DNA from: Phenylobacterium sp.
GTDB lineage: Bacteria; Pseudomonadota; Alphaproteobacteria; Caulobacterales; Caulobacteraceae
Assembly: GCA_020402745.1 (NCBI GenBank)
Contig: JADBYZ010000004.1
Span: 1-64,000 of the forward strand
Direction of reading: 5' to 3'
Length of the DNA: 64,000 nt
Positions 25,782-34,724 of the stretch are shown here, in pieces. Position numbers and translations under genes: made by a program. The notes under the pieces are model-generated. The model was not told the DNA's origin. It made no database searches and worked only from the letters and a program-made list of their open reading frames with translations. Each line of letters begins with the position of its first letter. Within the stretch, counting starts at the first letter, position 1.

Positions 25782-26891
25782 ATGAAGACCCGCGCCGCCG
25801 TCGCCTTTGAGGCCAAACGTCCCCTCGAGATCGTCGAGGTCGACCTTGACGGCCCGCGCGCCGGAGAGGTGCTGGTGGAGATCAAGGCCACCGGCGTCTG
25901 CCATACTGACGCCTACACCCTGGACGGGTTGGATTCAGAGGGGGTGTTTCCCTCCATCCTCGGCCATGAGGGCGCCGGGGTGGTGCTGGAGGTGGGCCCG
26001 GGGGTCACCAGCGTGCGTCCGGGGGACCACGTCATTCCGCTTTACACGCCGGAATGTCGCCAGTGCAAAAGCTGCCTGTCGCGCAAGACCAACCTCTGTA
26101 CCGCCATCCGCGCCACCCAGGGCAAGGGCCTTATGCCCGACGGCACAAACCGGTTCTCCTACCGGGGCCAGGCCATCGCCCACTATATGGGCTGCTCCAC
26201 CTTCGCCAATCACACGGTCCTGCCGGAGATCGCGGTCGCGAAGATCCGGCCCGACGCCCCGTTCGACAAGGCCTGCTACATCGGGTGCGGCGTGACCACC
26301 GGGGTCGGCGCTGTGGTCAACACGGCGGGAGTGGAGCCGGGCGCAAATGTCATCGTCTTCGGCCTGGGCGGGATCGGTCTCAACGTCATCCAGGGTGCGC
26401 GCCTGGTGGGCGCCGGAAGGATCATCGGGGTCGACATCAACCCCGCCCGCGAGGCCTGGGGTCGCCGCTTCGGCATGACCGACTTCGTCAATCCCCGCGA
26501 GGTAGAGGGCGACCTCGTCCAGCACCTGGTGGCCCTGACCGACGGCGGCGCGGACTATACCTTCGACTGCACCGGCAATACCGACGTCATGCGCCAGGCG
26601 CTGGAGGCCTGCCATCGCGGCTGGGGCGAAAGCATCATCATCGGCGTCGCCGAGGCGGGCCGGGAGATCGCCACCCGACCCTTCCAGCTGGTCACCGGGC
26701 GGGTCTGGAAGGGTACGGCCTTCGGCGGCGCCCGGGGCCGGACCGATGTGCCGAAGATCGTGGACTGGTACATGGAGGGGAAGATCCAGATCGACCCCAT
26801 GATCACCCACGTTCTGCCGCTCGAGCGCATCAACGAGGCCTTCGACCTCATGCACGCCGGCGAAAGCATCCGCAGCGTCGTCGTTTTCTGA
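25782..26891 (+). CDS. frmA: S-(hydroxymethyl)glutathione dehydrogenase / class III alcohol dehydrogenase
   Basis: A 369-residue zinc alcohol dehydrogenase, the standard FrmA length. Catalytic zinc ligands are Cys in [12 protein letters not shown], His in LGHEGAGVV and a later Cys in [11 protein letters not shown]. The structural zinc loop is [15 protein letters not shown]. The NAD fold has [19 protein letters not shown] with an acidic residue in IIGVDINP. It oxidises S-hydroxymethylglutathione, so it detoxifies formaldehyde, and may reduce S-nitrosoglutathione. The start at ATG 25782 has a GGAGGA site. No S-formylglutathione hydrolase or FrmR gene adjoins it, so regulation is not evident here. 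Confidence 0.93.
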   Translation: MKTRAAVAFEAKRPLEIVEVDLDGPRAGEVLVEIKATGVCHTDAYTLDGLDSEGVFPSILGHEGAGVVLEVGPGVTSVRPGDHVIPLYTPECRQCKSCLSRKTNLCTAIRATQGKGLMPDGTNRFSYRGQAIAHYMGCSTFANHTVLPEIAVAKIRPDAPFDKACYIGCGVTTGVGAVVNTAGVEPGANVIVFGLGGIGLNVIQGARLVGAGRIIGVDINPAREAWGRRFGMTDFVNPREVEGDLVQHLVALTDGGADYTFDCTGNTDVMRQALEACHRGWGESIIIGVAEAGREIATRPFQLVTGRVWKGTAFGGARGRTDVPKIVDWYMEGKIQIDPMITHVLPLERINEAFDLMHAGESIRSVVVF

Positions 26892-26943
26892 CGACGGCCA
26901 CAATCAAGTTTGGGAGGACCAGGGTCCTCCGGGGGAAACGCTC

Positions 26944-27894
26944 ATGATCAAGACCCGCATCACCGACATGCTCGGCATCCGCTATCCCATCATCCAGGCG
27001 CCCATGGGATGGATCGCCCGCTCGGCCCTGGCCTCGGCCGTGTCCAACGCCGGCGGCATGGGGATCATCGAGACCTCGTCCGGCGACCTGCCCGTCGTCC
27101 GCGAGGAAATCCAGAAGATGAAGGGGCTCACCGACAAGCCCTTCGGCGTCAACATCGCCCAGGCCTATGTCCGCGACCCGGACATCGTCTCCTTCGTGGT
27201 CGATCAGGGCGTGAAGTTCGTCACCACCTCGGCGGGGGATCCCAACCGCTATTGCGCCGCCCTCAAGGCGGCGGGCCTGACCGTCTTCCACGTGGTCCCG
27301 TCCCTGGCGGCGGCGATCAAGGCCATCGAGGCCGGGGTGGATGGCCTGGTGGTCGAGGGCGGCGAAGGCGGCGGGTTCAAGAGCTCGCGGGAGGTCTCGA
27401 CCATGGTCCTCCTGCCCCTGGTCTGCTCAAAGCTGGACGTGCCCATCATTGCCGCCGGAGGCATTTCCGATGGTCGCGGCATGGCCGCCGCCTTCGCCCT
27501 GGGCGCCGAGGGGGTCCAGATGGGCACCCGCATGGTGTCCGCCGCCGAAAGCCCGGTGCACCCGAACTGGAAGTCCGCCATCGTCTCGGCCAAGGAGACC
27601 GACACGGTCTTCCTGAACCGTTTCGGTCCGGGACCCGCCTGTCGGGCCCTGCGGACCGAGAAGACCACCCTCCTGGAGAAGGAGCCCGGCGAGAACGGCG
27701 TCGCGCCTGAGTTCCGGCGCTCGCAGGAGCTCTACTTCGGCGGCGATATGGAGGCCTCCATCGCCCTGTCAGGCCAGGTGGCGGGCCGCATCGAGTCGGT
27801 GAAGCCGGTCGCCGAGATCATCTCGGAAATGGTCGGGGAGTTCGAGGCCATCATGGACGGCCTTTCGGCGCGCTACGCCCGCGCCCGGGCCTGA
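26944..27894 (+). CDS. nitronate monooxygenase / 2-nitropropane dioxygenase-like FMN protein
   Basis: A 316-residue TIM-barrel flavoprotein starting MIKTRITDMLGIRYPIIQAP. The FMN-binding motifs GMGIIETSS, VEGGEGGGFKSS and PIIAAGGISDGRGMAAAFAL, followed by GAEGVQMGTRM, are those of nitronate monooxygenases and FabK-type enoyl reductases. In Caulobacterales such genes occur in acyl-CoA metabolism regions, so the true substrate may not be a nitronate. It follows frmA by 53 bp with a clear upstream AGGA-containing leader, possibly co-transcribed. The stop lies inside a palindrome shared with the facing gene. Confidence 0.85.
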   Translation: MIKTRITDMLGIRYPIIQAPMGWIARSALASAVSNAGGMGIIETSSGDLPVVREEIQKMKGLTDKPFGVNIAQAYVRDPDIVSFVVDQGVKFVTTSAGDPNRYCAALKAAGLTVFHVVPSLAAAIKAIEAGVDGLVVEGGEGGGFKSSREVSTMVLLPLVCSKLDVPIIAAGGISDGRGMAAAFALGAEGVQMGTRMVSAAESPVHPNWKSAIVSAKETDTVFLNRFGPGPACRALRTEKTTLLEKEPGENGVAPEFRRSQELYFGGDMEASIALSGQVAGRIESVKPVAEIISEMVGEFEAIMDGLSARYARARA

Positions 27895-27908
27895 GCCGGG
27901 GCTCAGGC
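27889..27908. terminator. palindrome spanning both stop codons of convergent genes
   Basis: GCCTGAGCC (27889-27897) and GGCTCAGGC (27900-27908) form a perfect 9-bp stem with a two-base loop. The TGA of the plus gene and the complementary stop of the minus gene both lie in the stem. It may terminate both transcripts, but no T-run follows, and a loop that short is not ideal. Confidence 0.5.
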
Positions 27909-28292
27909 GGCCAGGGCGGCCAGGGGCGGCCGGGGATCAGCATAGCTGGCCTCGTCCCACAGGGCGTCCCATTCGGCCCAGCGGGCGGAGGCCTCCCTCA
28001 GCCGGGCGTCGTCGCGGACCAGGACGACCTCGCCCTGGGCCTCATCCCAGACGACGGTCAGGTCGCAGAGGCGCAGGTCGGGCGAATCCAGCCGGCCCTG
28101 GCGCACCAGGTCCTGAGCCATGGCTTCCGACAGCCTGAGCCGGAGGCGACCGCCAGCGAGGCGCTCGGCCCGGTCGGCGTGGCGGATCACCGCCTCGATC
28201 ATCTCGGGGGTGGCGGGGCGAAGCGGCCGTCGGGCATCGAAGCGAAGGAGGGCGTCGGGACGGGCGGGGCGGATCGACTGGACATTCTGCAT
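27903..28292 (-). CDS. hypothetical protein, divergent from WYL regulator
   Basis: A 129-residue protein of unrecognised family. Its N-terminus MQNVQSIRPARPDALLRFDA is basic; the body is Leu/Arg/Asp-rich with RHADRAERLAGGRLRLRLSE and VVWDEAQGEVVLVRDDARLR. It may be a small mixed alpha/beta protein; no signal peptide or membrane segment is present. It diverges from the WYL-domain regulator with about 110 bp between starts, so that regulator may control it. Coding is supported by strong GC at third positions and the AAGG site before the ATG. Confidence 0.65.
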   Translation of the reverse strand: MQNVQSIRPARPDALLRFDARRPLRPATPEMIEAVIRHADRAERLAGGRLRLRLSEAMAQDLVRQGRLDSPDLRLCDLTVVWDEAQGEVVLVRDDARLREASARWAEWDALWDEASYADPRPPLAALAA

Positions 28293-28401
28293 CGTGAGGA
28301 CCTTTCCTGGGGCTCGCGCCTTGCGATGAGGTCAGATTGCGCTGGCGCTGCGCCAGAAACGGTCGTAGGTTTTTGATCTGTTCTCATTTTCGGGGCTGGA
28401 G

Positions 28402-29394
28402 ATGCGACACGAGAAGGCGGCGAGGCTGCTTGAACTCGCCCGGAGGCTGGCCGCCTCCGCCGAGGGGCTGACCCTCGACGAGATGGCGGCGGCCATGCAG
28501 GTCTCGCGCCGGACGGTCGAGCGCATGCGCGACGCCGTCCGCGAGGCTTTTCCCCAGATGGAGGAGATCCCCGATCCGCCCACCGTACGGTTCCGCATCC
28601 CCTCCGGGCTCGACGGCATCTTTCAGGCCCCGACCGCCGAGGAGTTCGCCGCCCTCAGGGCGGCGGCGGATCACTTCCGCCAGTCCGGGGCCACGGCCCG
28701 CGCCGGCGCCCTGGGCGCCCTGGAGTCCAAGGTGCTTTCAGCCATCCGGTCGGGGGTGCGCCGGCGCCTGGCGCCCGACATGGAGGCGCTCCTCGAGGCT
28801 GAGACCATGGCGGTGCACCCCGGCCCCCGACCCTTCGAGGACGAGGCGGTGCTGGGCGCCGTGCGGGAGGCCATCGTCTCCCTGCAGAGGCTGAGATTCC
28901 TCTACGACGGCGGCTCGACCCCGGGACGGGAGCGCGAGGTGACCCCCTACGGCCTCCTGTTCGGGCGCTCCAACTACCTCGTCGCCGCCGAGACCGGCTC
29001 GGGTGAGCCGCGCAATTGGCGCCTGGACCGGGTGCGGGACATCCGGGTGGTTCCCCTGCCGGGCGGACGGCCGGCCGATTTCTCCCTGGCCGCCTACGCC
29101 GCGCGAAGCTTCGGCATCTATCAGGACGCCATCGAGGACGTGGTCCTGCACATCCTGCCGCATGGGGCGGAGGAGGCCCTGGGCTGGCGTTTCCACGCCA
29201 CCCAGACCCTGGAGCGGCAGGCCGACGGCTCGGTCATCGCCCGGTTTCGGGTGGCCGGCATGCGCGAGCTGGCCTGGCACCTCTTCAGCTGGGGCGACAA
29301 GGTCCGGATCCTCGCCCCGGAGCGGCTGCGCGCCCAGATGGCCGAGGAGCTGGCCGCCGCCGTCCGGGCGCACGGGGCGCACGGGGCGTCCTGA
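28402..29394 (+). CDS. WYL-domain transcriptional regulator (DeoR-type HTH)
   Basis: A 330-residue regulator. An N-terminal HTH has LTLDEMAAAMQVSRRTVERM near residues 25-45. A helical linker follows, then the WYL domain with LRFLYDGGSTPGREREVTPY, YGLLFGRSNYLVAAE and NWRLDRVRDIRVVP; the final part is a WCX-like extension with WHLFSWGDKVRILAP. WYL regulators bind nucleotides or DNA and often respond to DNA damage or stress. No defence genes adjoin it, so it probably controls a metabolic or local target such as the divergent 129-residue gene. The start is ATG 28402. Confidence 0.88.
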   Translation: MRHEKAARLLELARRLAASAEGLTLDEMAAAMQVSRRTVERMRDAVREAFPQMEEIPDPPTVRFRIPSGLDGIFQAPTAEEFAALRAAADHFRQSGATARAGALGALESKVLSAIRSGVRRRLAPDMEALLEAETMAVHPGPRPFEDEAVLGAVREAIVSLQRLRFLYDGGSTPGREREVTPYGLLFGRSNYLVAAETGSGEPRNWRLDRVRDIRVVPLPGGRPADFSLAAYAARSFGIYQDAIEDVVLHILPHGAEEALGWRFHATQTLERQADGSVIARFRVAGMRELAWHLFSWGDKVRILAPERLRAQMAEELAAAVRAHGAHGAS

Positions 29395-29404
29395 CGGCGT
29401 GCCA

Positions 29405-31675
29405 TCAGCGTGTCTTCAGCGCCGCCAGGACCGCCTCCGGGCGGATCGGCAGGCGTCGCACCCGCGCGCCCACGGCGTTGAAGATGGCGTTGCCAAGGGC
29501 GGGCGCCACCACGGTGGTGGCCGGCTCTCCCAGGCCCACCGGGGCGTGGTCGCTGTCGACGAACTCGATGGCGAGGTCGGGAACATCGCTCATCCGCAGC
29601 GGGGTGTAGGCGCCTAGATTGGTCTCCTGGATCTGGCCATCCTTGAAAGTCGCCCCCTCGTGAAGAGCGAGGCTGAGCCCCCAGAGAGCGGCGCCCTCCA
29701 TCTGGGCCAGGGCCCCATCGGGATGGATGATGGCGCCGGCGTCCACGACCAGGTGCAGCTTCTCGACCTTGACCGCGCCTGTCTTGCCATCGACCCGGAC
29801 CCGGGCGGCGCAGGCGGTCCAGGTGGGCATGTCCCGCTCCTGGCCGAAGGTGGTGGCGAGGCCCAGGCCGACGCCGGCGGGCAGCTTGCCGCCCCAGCCC
29901 GCCGCCTTGGCGACCCGCGACAGGACGGCGGCCTGGCGCTTGGCTCCACCCACCGCACTCGGCGCCGAGCCGGCGTTCCGGCCCGCCCCGTCCAGCATCT
30001 TGAGGCGGAAGGCGAGGGGGTCCTGGCCCGTGGCGTGGGCGGCCTCGTCCATGGCGCTCTCGACCGCCCAGTTGGTCCAGCCCGGACCCACCGAGCGCAG
30101 CCAGCCCGGCCGGAAGGCCCGGTTGGCCAGATCGTTGGACAGGGCCCGGACCCGGTGAGCGCCGACGTTGTACCAGTGGTTGGCCCCGTTGATCGCAAAG
30201 GGATCGAAGGGCCGGTCGTTGGCGCCCTTGGGCATGAAGAAGGGCGCCATCACCTCCGTCGGCCAGCCGGCGGCGGCGGCGTGGTCCATGGCGGTCACGC
30301 GACCGCCCTCGCCGAACGCCATGCGCACCCTCTGCACGGAGGGCGAGCGGAAGCTGTCGAAAAGGGTGTCGTCCTCACGGGTGAAGACCAGCTTGACCGG
30401 CTTGCCCAGAGCCTTGGCCGCAAGGGCCGCAGGCACGGCGTAGTCTCCGTTCAGGCGTCGTCCGAACCCGCCTCCGAGCAGGTAGGTCTTCAGCACGATG
30501 CTGGCCTCGGGACGTCCCAGGGCCTTGGCCAGGGTGGGCAGGATCAGGGACTGCCACTGGTTGCCGGTATGGATCTCGAAGACGCCGTTGCGTTCGAAGG
30601 CCAGGGCGTTCAGCGGCTCCATCTGGAAGTGCAGGGCGGCGTCCGTCGCATACTCCGCCTCGAGCTTCGACTTCGCCGCGGCGAAGGCCGCCTCCACGCC
30701 CGGGTCCGCGACCACCAGCGAGCCTGCGGACTCGTCCGCGATCAGGGCCCGGGCCCGCGCCTCGAGGTCGGCGTCGGAGACCTTGGCCGTCGGCCCGTTC
30801 TCCCAGCTGACCTTGAGGGCCCGGACGGCCCGGTCCGCGGCGATGAAGCTGTCGCCGAGGGCCAGGACCCAGCCCGGCACGGTGCCGGACGGGTCGTCCA
30901 GCACCAGGTGGCCGCGATAGCCGGGGATCGCCTTTGCGGCGGACTCATCCACCGAGGTCACCTTCGACTCGTTCCGCGTCGGCGGCAGGACCGGCCGGGC
31001 ATAGACCATGCCCGCGATCTTGGCGTCGATACCGAACACCGCTGAGCCGTCAGTCTTGGCGGGGATGTCCCGGGCCTGGAATTCGCCGCCGATCAGACGC
31101 CGCTCCGAGGCCGGCTTGATGGGCAGGGCGGCCAGCTCCTTGTCGGTGAATCCCGTGCGCAGGCCGCCCTTCGCCACGATGTCGCCAAAGCTCACCGAGC
31201 GCCTTCCGGCGAACACCTTGCCCTTTCGGGCGATGCAGGAGGATGCCGGCGCGCCCAGCATCTTCGCCCCGGCCTCGATCAGGGCGATGCGTCCCGCCGC
31301 GCCGGCCTGGCTGAGGAAGGGATAGCTCTGCCAGACCGACCAGGACCCGCCGGTGACCATCAGGCCCCACTTGGGGTCGGTGTCCACGTGGACGATGCGG
31401 ACCTTGTCCCAGTCGGCCTCGAGCTCGTCGGCGACAATGCGGGCCAGGGCTGTGCCGACGTGCTGGCCCATCTCGGCGCGGACGACGTTCACGGTGACAA
31501 TCCCCTGGGCGTCGATGGCGTACCAGAGGCTGGGCTCGAAGGCGGGTGCGCCCGAATAGGGGCCCATGGAGACGGCGGCCTCGGCCGTCGCGGCGAAGCC
31601 GAAGGCCGCGCCCGCTGCGCCGGCGGCGATCAGGAAGCGTCGGCGGCTGGGATCCGGGATCATGGGACGGTTCAT
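29405..31675 (-). CDS. molybdopterin-binding aldehyde oxidoreductase large subunit (second copy, IorB-like)
   Basis: A 756-residue subunit starting [20 protein letters not shown], with the SRRRFL twin-arginine motif and a hydrophobic stretch that predict Tat export. Motifs include [40 protein letters not shown] and the active-site [18 protein letters not shown]. The start is fixed by the ATGA overlap with the 2Fe-2S gene and a GGAGG site, even though the open frame runs to 32038. This is a paralogue of the enzyme at 14055-16247, with a different N-terminus and gene order (small subunit first in both). Substrate unknown; periplasmic aldehyde or N-heterocycle oxidation is likely. Confidence 0.92.
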   Translation of the reverse strand: MNRPMIPDPSRRRFLIAAGAAGAAFGFAATAEAAVSMGPYSGAPAFEPSLWYAIDAQGIVTVNVVRAEMGQHVGTALARIVADELEADWDKVRIVHVDTDPKWGLMVTGGSWSVWQSYPFLSQAGAAGRIALIEAGAKMLGAPASSCIARKGKVFAGRRSVSFGDIVAKGGLRTGFTDKELAALPIKPASERRLIGGEFQARDIPAKTDGSAVFGIDAKIAGMVYARPVLPPTRNESKVTSVDESAAKAIPGYRGHLVLDDPSGTVPGWVLALGDSFIAADRAVRALKVSWENGPTAKVSDADLEARARALIADESAGSLVVADPGVEAAFAAAKSKLEAEYATDAALHFQMEPLNALAFERNGVFEIHTGNQWQSLILPTLAKALGRPEASIVLKTYLLGGGFGRRLNGDYAVPAALAAKALGKPVKLVFTREDDTLFDSFRSPSVQRVRMAFGEGGRVTAMDHAAAAGWPTEVMAPFFMPKGANDRPFDPFAINGANHWYNVGAHRVRALSNDLANRAFRPGWLRSVGPGWTNWAVESAMDEAAHATGQDPLAFRLKMLDGAGRNAGSAPSAVGGAKRQAAVLSRVAKAAGWGGKLPAGVGLGLATTFGQERDMPTWTACAARVRVDGKTGAVKVEKLHLVVDAGAIIHPDGALAQMEGAALWGLSLALHEGATFKDGQIQETNLGAYTPLRMSDVPDLAIEFVDSDHAPVGLGEPATTVVAPALGNAIFNAVGARVRRLPIRPEAVLAALKTR

Positions 31676-32163
31676 GAGCGCACCTCCGCCTTGCGGGCCG
31701 CGCTGCGTCCGGCGCCCTTTCGGGCGGCCAGCTTCACCGCCTTGCGAATGCGCACATAGGCCATGCAGCGACAGAGATTGCCGTCCATGGCCGCCGCGAT
31801 CTCGGCGTCCGAGGGGTTGGGATTGGCGGCCAGGAGGGCGGCGGCCTGCATGATCTGGCCGGACTGGCAGTAGCCGCACTGGGGCGCCTGAGCTTCGACC
31901 CAGGCCGCCTGCACGGGGTGGACCCCGCCGGCCCCCAGGCCCTCGATCGTGGTCACCGACATGCCGTCGACGGCGCTCACCGGCGTGAGGCAGGACCGAA
32001 CCGCCTGGCCATCCACGTGCACGGTGCAGGCGCCGCACTGGCCGACGCCGCAGCCGAACTTGGTTCCGGTTAGCCCCAGCTCATCCCGAAGCACCCACAG
32101 GAGGGGAGCGTCATCGGGCCCGGAGGCCTCCATCTGTCGGCCATTGACCTTGAATGTCGCCAT
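31672..32163 (-). CDS. molybdenum hydroxylase [2Fe-2S] subunit (second copy)
   Basis: A 163-residue ferredoxin-like subunit. Ligands of the first cluster are in [16 protein letters not shown] with Cys in VRSCLTP; the second cluster has [11 protein letters not shown] and [13 protein letters not shown]. It lies just upstream of the large subunit on the minus strand and overlaps it by ATGA. The C-terminal tail is unusually basic ([14 protein letters not shown]). It transfers electrons from the molybdenum centre to an unknown acceptor; no FAD subunit or cytochrome gene accompanies it. Confidence 0.93.
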   Translation of the reverse strand: MATFKVNGRQMEASGPDDAPLLWVLRDELGLTGTKFGCGVGQCGACTVHVDGQAVRSCLTPVSAVDGMSVTTIEGLGAGGVHPVQAAWVEAQAPQCGYCQSGQIMQAAALLAANPNPSDAEIAAAMDGNLCRCMAYVRIRKAVKLAARKGAGRSAARKAEVRS

Positions 32164-32246
32164 GGCGAAAGCCCCTTCCTGAAGGTTTCTTCCCTTACGT
32201 TAACCTGCTCCGGAGACGGGCGTCTGTCCAGCCCCCGAACGGGCGA

Positions 32247-33284
32247 TCAGGCGCGGAACAGGCCAACCAGATCTCCGACCCAGGCCTTGAGCGCGTCCTT
32301 CTTGTCCGTCGATGTCCGACCGTGGCGCACCGCCACCAGGTCGAGGTCCGGGGCCAGAACAGTGAACTGGCCTTCGTGTCCGTTGGCCGAGAAGGATCCC
32401 GGGCCGCCCAGGTCCAGCCACCAGTGTGCGCCGTAACGGCCATCGGTGACGCCGGCCTGCTGGAAGGTCGGGGTCCGGGCGTAGTCCACCCAGCCCTCGG
32501 GCAGCAGGCGCTTGCCGTCCCAGACCCCGTCGCGCAGGTAGAGGAGGCCAAAGCGGGCGAAGTCCCGCGCGCTGGTGAAGCAGAAGGACGAGCCGATGAA
32601 GGTCCCCGCGGGGTCGAACTTGGGGATCGGCGTCCTCATGCCGAGGGGCTCAAAGAGCCTCTCGCGCATGAAGTCGGCGAAATCGGCGCCCCGTCGCCCG
32701 AGGGCGTCCGAGAGGATCCGGCAAAGGATGTTGGTCGTACCCGACGAGTAGCTGAAGAAGGTCCCCGGAGGATGCGCCAGGGGCTGGCTGGCGGCGTAGT
32801 GGGCCACGTCCGCCTTCCCCGATCCCCACATCATCTCGATGGTGTCTGAGGCCTTCCCGGACTCGTAGACCTCGTCAAACTTTAGCCCGCTGGACATGCG
32901 CAGGAGCTGGTCGGGGGTAATGGCGCTCCGGGGATCGCCCGGCGTCCGCCATTCTGGAACCGGCGCCGGCGCCTGGATGTCCAGGAGGCCGTCGCCCACG
33001 GCGATCCCGAACAGGGCATGGGTGAGGCTCTTGGCCATGGACCAGGAGAGGCACGTCGCATCCGGGCCATGCTGGGGGCCGTAGCGCTCGAGAAGCAGCT
33101 GGCCGCCCTGGACCACGACCACCGCATGGGTCTCGTCGAAGTCCCGAAATCCCTGGATCAGGTGAGACTCCAGCCGATCCCGGTCCACCTCGCCGGGCAG
33201 GTCGCCTGTCGGGAAGTCTGAGGTCGGCCAGGGGGTCCCCGCCGGCTGAGTAGGGAGCGGCGGGAGTGCGGCCAGGGTGCTCAT
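32247..33284 (-). CDS. beta-lactamase-fold serine hydrolase
   Basis: A 345-residue class C-type serine hydrolase. The SxxK motif is SMAK in CLSWSMAKSLTHALFG, a Y-S-S-like motif occurs in FFSYSSGTTN, and the third box is near WWLDLGGPGSFSANGHEGQF (HxG). No signal peptide is obvious at the N-terminus, so it is probably cytoplasmic. Family members include esterases and beta-lactamase-like peptidases; the substrate is not assignable. Its ATG overlaps the stop of the aldo/keto reductase, so they are co-transcribed. Confidence 0.87.
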   Translation of the reverse strand: MSTLAALPPLPTQPAGTPWPTSDFPTGDLPGEVDRDRLESHLIQGFRDFDETHAVVVVQGGQLLLERYGPQHGPDATCLSWSMAKSLTHALFGIAVGDGLLDIQAPAPVPEWRTPGDPRSAITPDQLLRMSSGLKFDEVYESGKASDTIEMMWGSGKADVAHYAASQPLAHPPGTFFSYSSGTTNILCRILSDALGRRGADFADFMRERLFEPLGMRTPIPKFDPAGTFIGSSFCFTSARDFARFGLLYLRDGVWDGKRLLPEGWVDYARTPTFQQAGVTDGRYGAHWWLDLGGPGSFSANGHEGQFTVLAPDLDLVAVRHGRTSTDKKDALKAWVGDLVGLFRA

Positions 33285-34216
33285 GCGACCAGGGCCCGGA
33301 CGTCCTCAACCTCCTCGGAGGTGAGGATCCACTCCACGCACCGGGCGTTGGCCTGCACCTGCTCGGGGCTGGTGGCGCCGGCGATCACCGAACTGACCAC
33401 CCCGTGGCCCAGCAGCCAGGCGAAGGCCAGGTCCAGGATCCGACGGCCCCGCTGCCCGGCCCACTTTTCCAGCGCCTCCAGACGGTCGAAGTTGCGGTCG
33501 TTCAGGGCTGCGGCGCCGCGCTTGCCCCAGGCGGCCAGGCGGGTGCCCTGTTGCGGCGGCTCGCCGCGCTGGTACTTGCCGGTCAGGAGGCCGCTGGCCA
33601 GGGGGAAGTAGGGCAGGAGGCCCAGGCCGAACCGCTCGCAGGCGGGCAGAACCTCCCGCTCCACGCCCCGCTCCAGCAGGCTGAAATTGTTCTGGGCCGA
33701 GACGAAGCGCTCCAGCCCGCCGGTCCGCGAGGTCCAGTCGGCGTCAGCGATCTGCCAGCCGGTGAAGTTGGAGTTTCCGATGTAGAGAACCTTGCCGGCG
33801 CGGACGAGGTCGTCGAGGGCCCGGAGGGTCTCCTCGATGGGCGTCTCCGGGTCGGGCACGTGCATCTGGTAGAGGTCGATGTGGTCGGTTTGCAGGCGCC
33901 TGAGACTGTCCTCCACCGCCTTGACGATGTACCGGCGGGCGCCGCCCCGCAGATAGGCGCCCTCGCCCATGGGGTTGGCGAACTTGGTGGCCAGCACCGC
34001 CTTTTCGCGACGGCCCTTCAACGCCTCTCCGAGGAAGACCTCGGACTTGGAGCCCCCGTAGATGTCGGCGGTGTCGAAGAAGTTGATCCCGGCGTCCAGG
34101 GCGGCGTCCACAACCATCCGCGTCTGGGCCTGGTCGATGCGCATGCCGAAATTGTTACAGCCCAGGCCGATAACGCTGACCTTAAGGCCGCTGCTTCCCA
34201 GTCGTCTCAGCTGCAT
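33281..34216 (-). CDS. aldo/keto reductase
   Basis: A 311-residue NADPH-dependent (beta/alpha)8 barrel. The catalytic Asp-Tyr pair is in FFDTADIYGGSKSEVFLGEA, the lysine in VLATKFANPMG, and the region QTDHIDLYQMHVPDPETPI carries the active-site histidine. The C-terminal cofactor part reads VVSSVIAGATSPEQVQAN. It resembles YghZ/general-stress AKRs. Its partner gene encodes a serine hydrolase overlapping by ATGA, so the pair may convert one substrate (an ester and a carbonyl). Confidence 0.92.
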   Translation of the reverse strand: MQLRRLGSSGLKVSVIGLGCNNFGMRIDQAQTRMVVDAALDAGINFFDTADIYGGSKSEVFLGEALKGRREKAVLATKFANPMGEGAYLRGGARRYIVKAVEDSLRRLQTDHIDLYQMHVPDPETPIEETLRALDDLVRAGKVLYIGNSNFTGWQIADADWTSRTGGLERFVSAQNNFSLLERGVEREVLPACERFGLGLLPYFPLASGLLTGKYQRGEPPQQGTRLAAWGKRGAAALNDRNFDRLEALEKWAGQRGRRILDLAFAWLLGHGVVSSVIAGATSPEQVQANARCVEWILTSEEVEDVRALVA

Positions 34217-34298
34217 GGCGTCCTCCCCGAACCGCGCGAAGGGCCAAGCCTAGGTCAGACCAGGAGCATTCACCAGTGGGGCCGGGGACTGAGGCGGC

Positions 34299-34457
34299 TC
34301 AGATCGCCCGGATCAGCCTGAGGGTTTCAGCGTTCTCCACGGCTGCCCGCCTCAGGTTCACCGCTTCGAAGTCGATCGCGGGCTCACGCTCAAACTCGCC
34401 AAACGCGGCGGACTCTTCCTCGGTCTCGAGGGGAGCAAACCAGGGACGATAGTTCAT
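34299..34457 (-). CDS. small hypothetical acidic protein
   Basis: A 52-residue protein starting MNYRPWFAPLETEEESAAFG. The ATG at 34457 has a perfect GGGAGG site five bases upstream, the main reason for calling it. It is acidic, helical in its second half (EAVNLRRAAVENAETLRLIR) and lacks hydrophobic segments. I do not recognise a family. It lies between the aldo/keto reductase start and the KorAB-like operon, in the opposite direction to the latter. Longer in-frame starts are weaker. Confidence 0.55.
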   Translation of the reverse strand: MNYRPWFAPLETEEESAAFGEFEREPAIDFEAVNLRRAAVENAETLRLIRAI

Positions 34458-34724
34458 CACGACCTCCCAATCTGGGTGTGGGCGCACAGTTAAGGGTCGT
34501 TAACCTCTTCCCGCCAAGGGGCCGCCGGGGACTCTCACGGACTCTTGAAATCGGGGACTCCCGTCGATCTTCCCGGAATTTCAGGGCGCCGCAGCATGAC
34601 GTCTGGCCTTGACCGTCATCCGACCGTAAGAATGTTTCAAGCGCCCGAAGCGGGGCGGTGATGGACCGGGATCCGCGCGAGACTCCGGCCCCGTCCCGCA
34701 GGGCGACCTGGGAGGAAACGGGTC

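Noticed and set aside
34529-34560. Three GGACTC copies before the KorAB-like operon as an operator
   Set aside because: Spacing is irregular (10 and 16 bases), and I found no matching regulator gene nearby.
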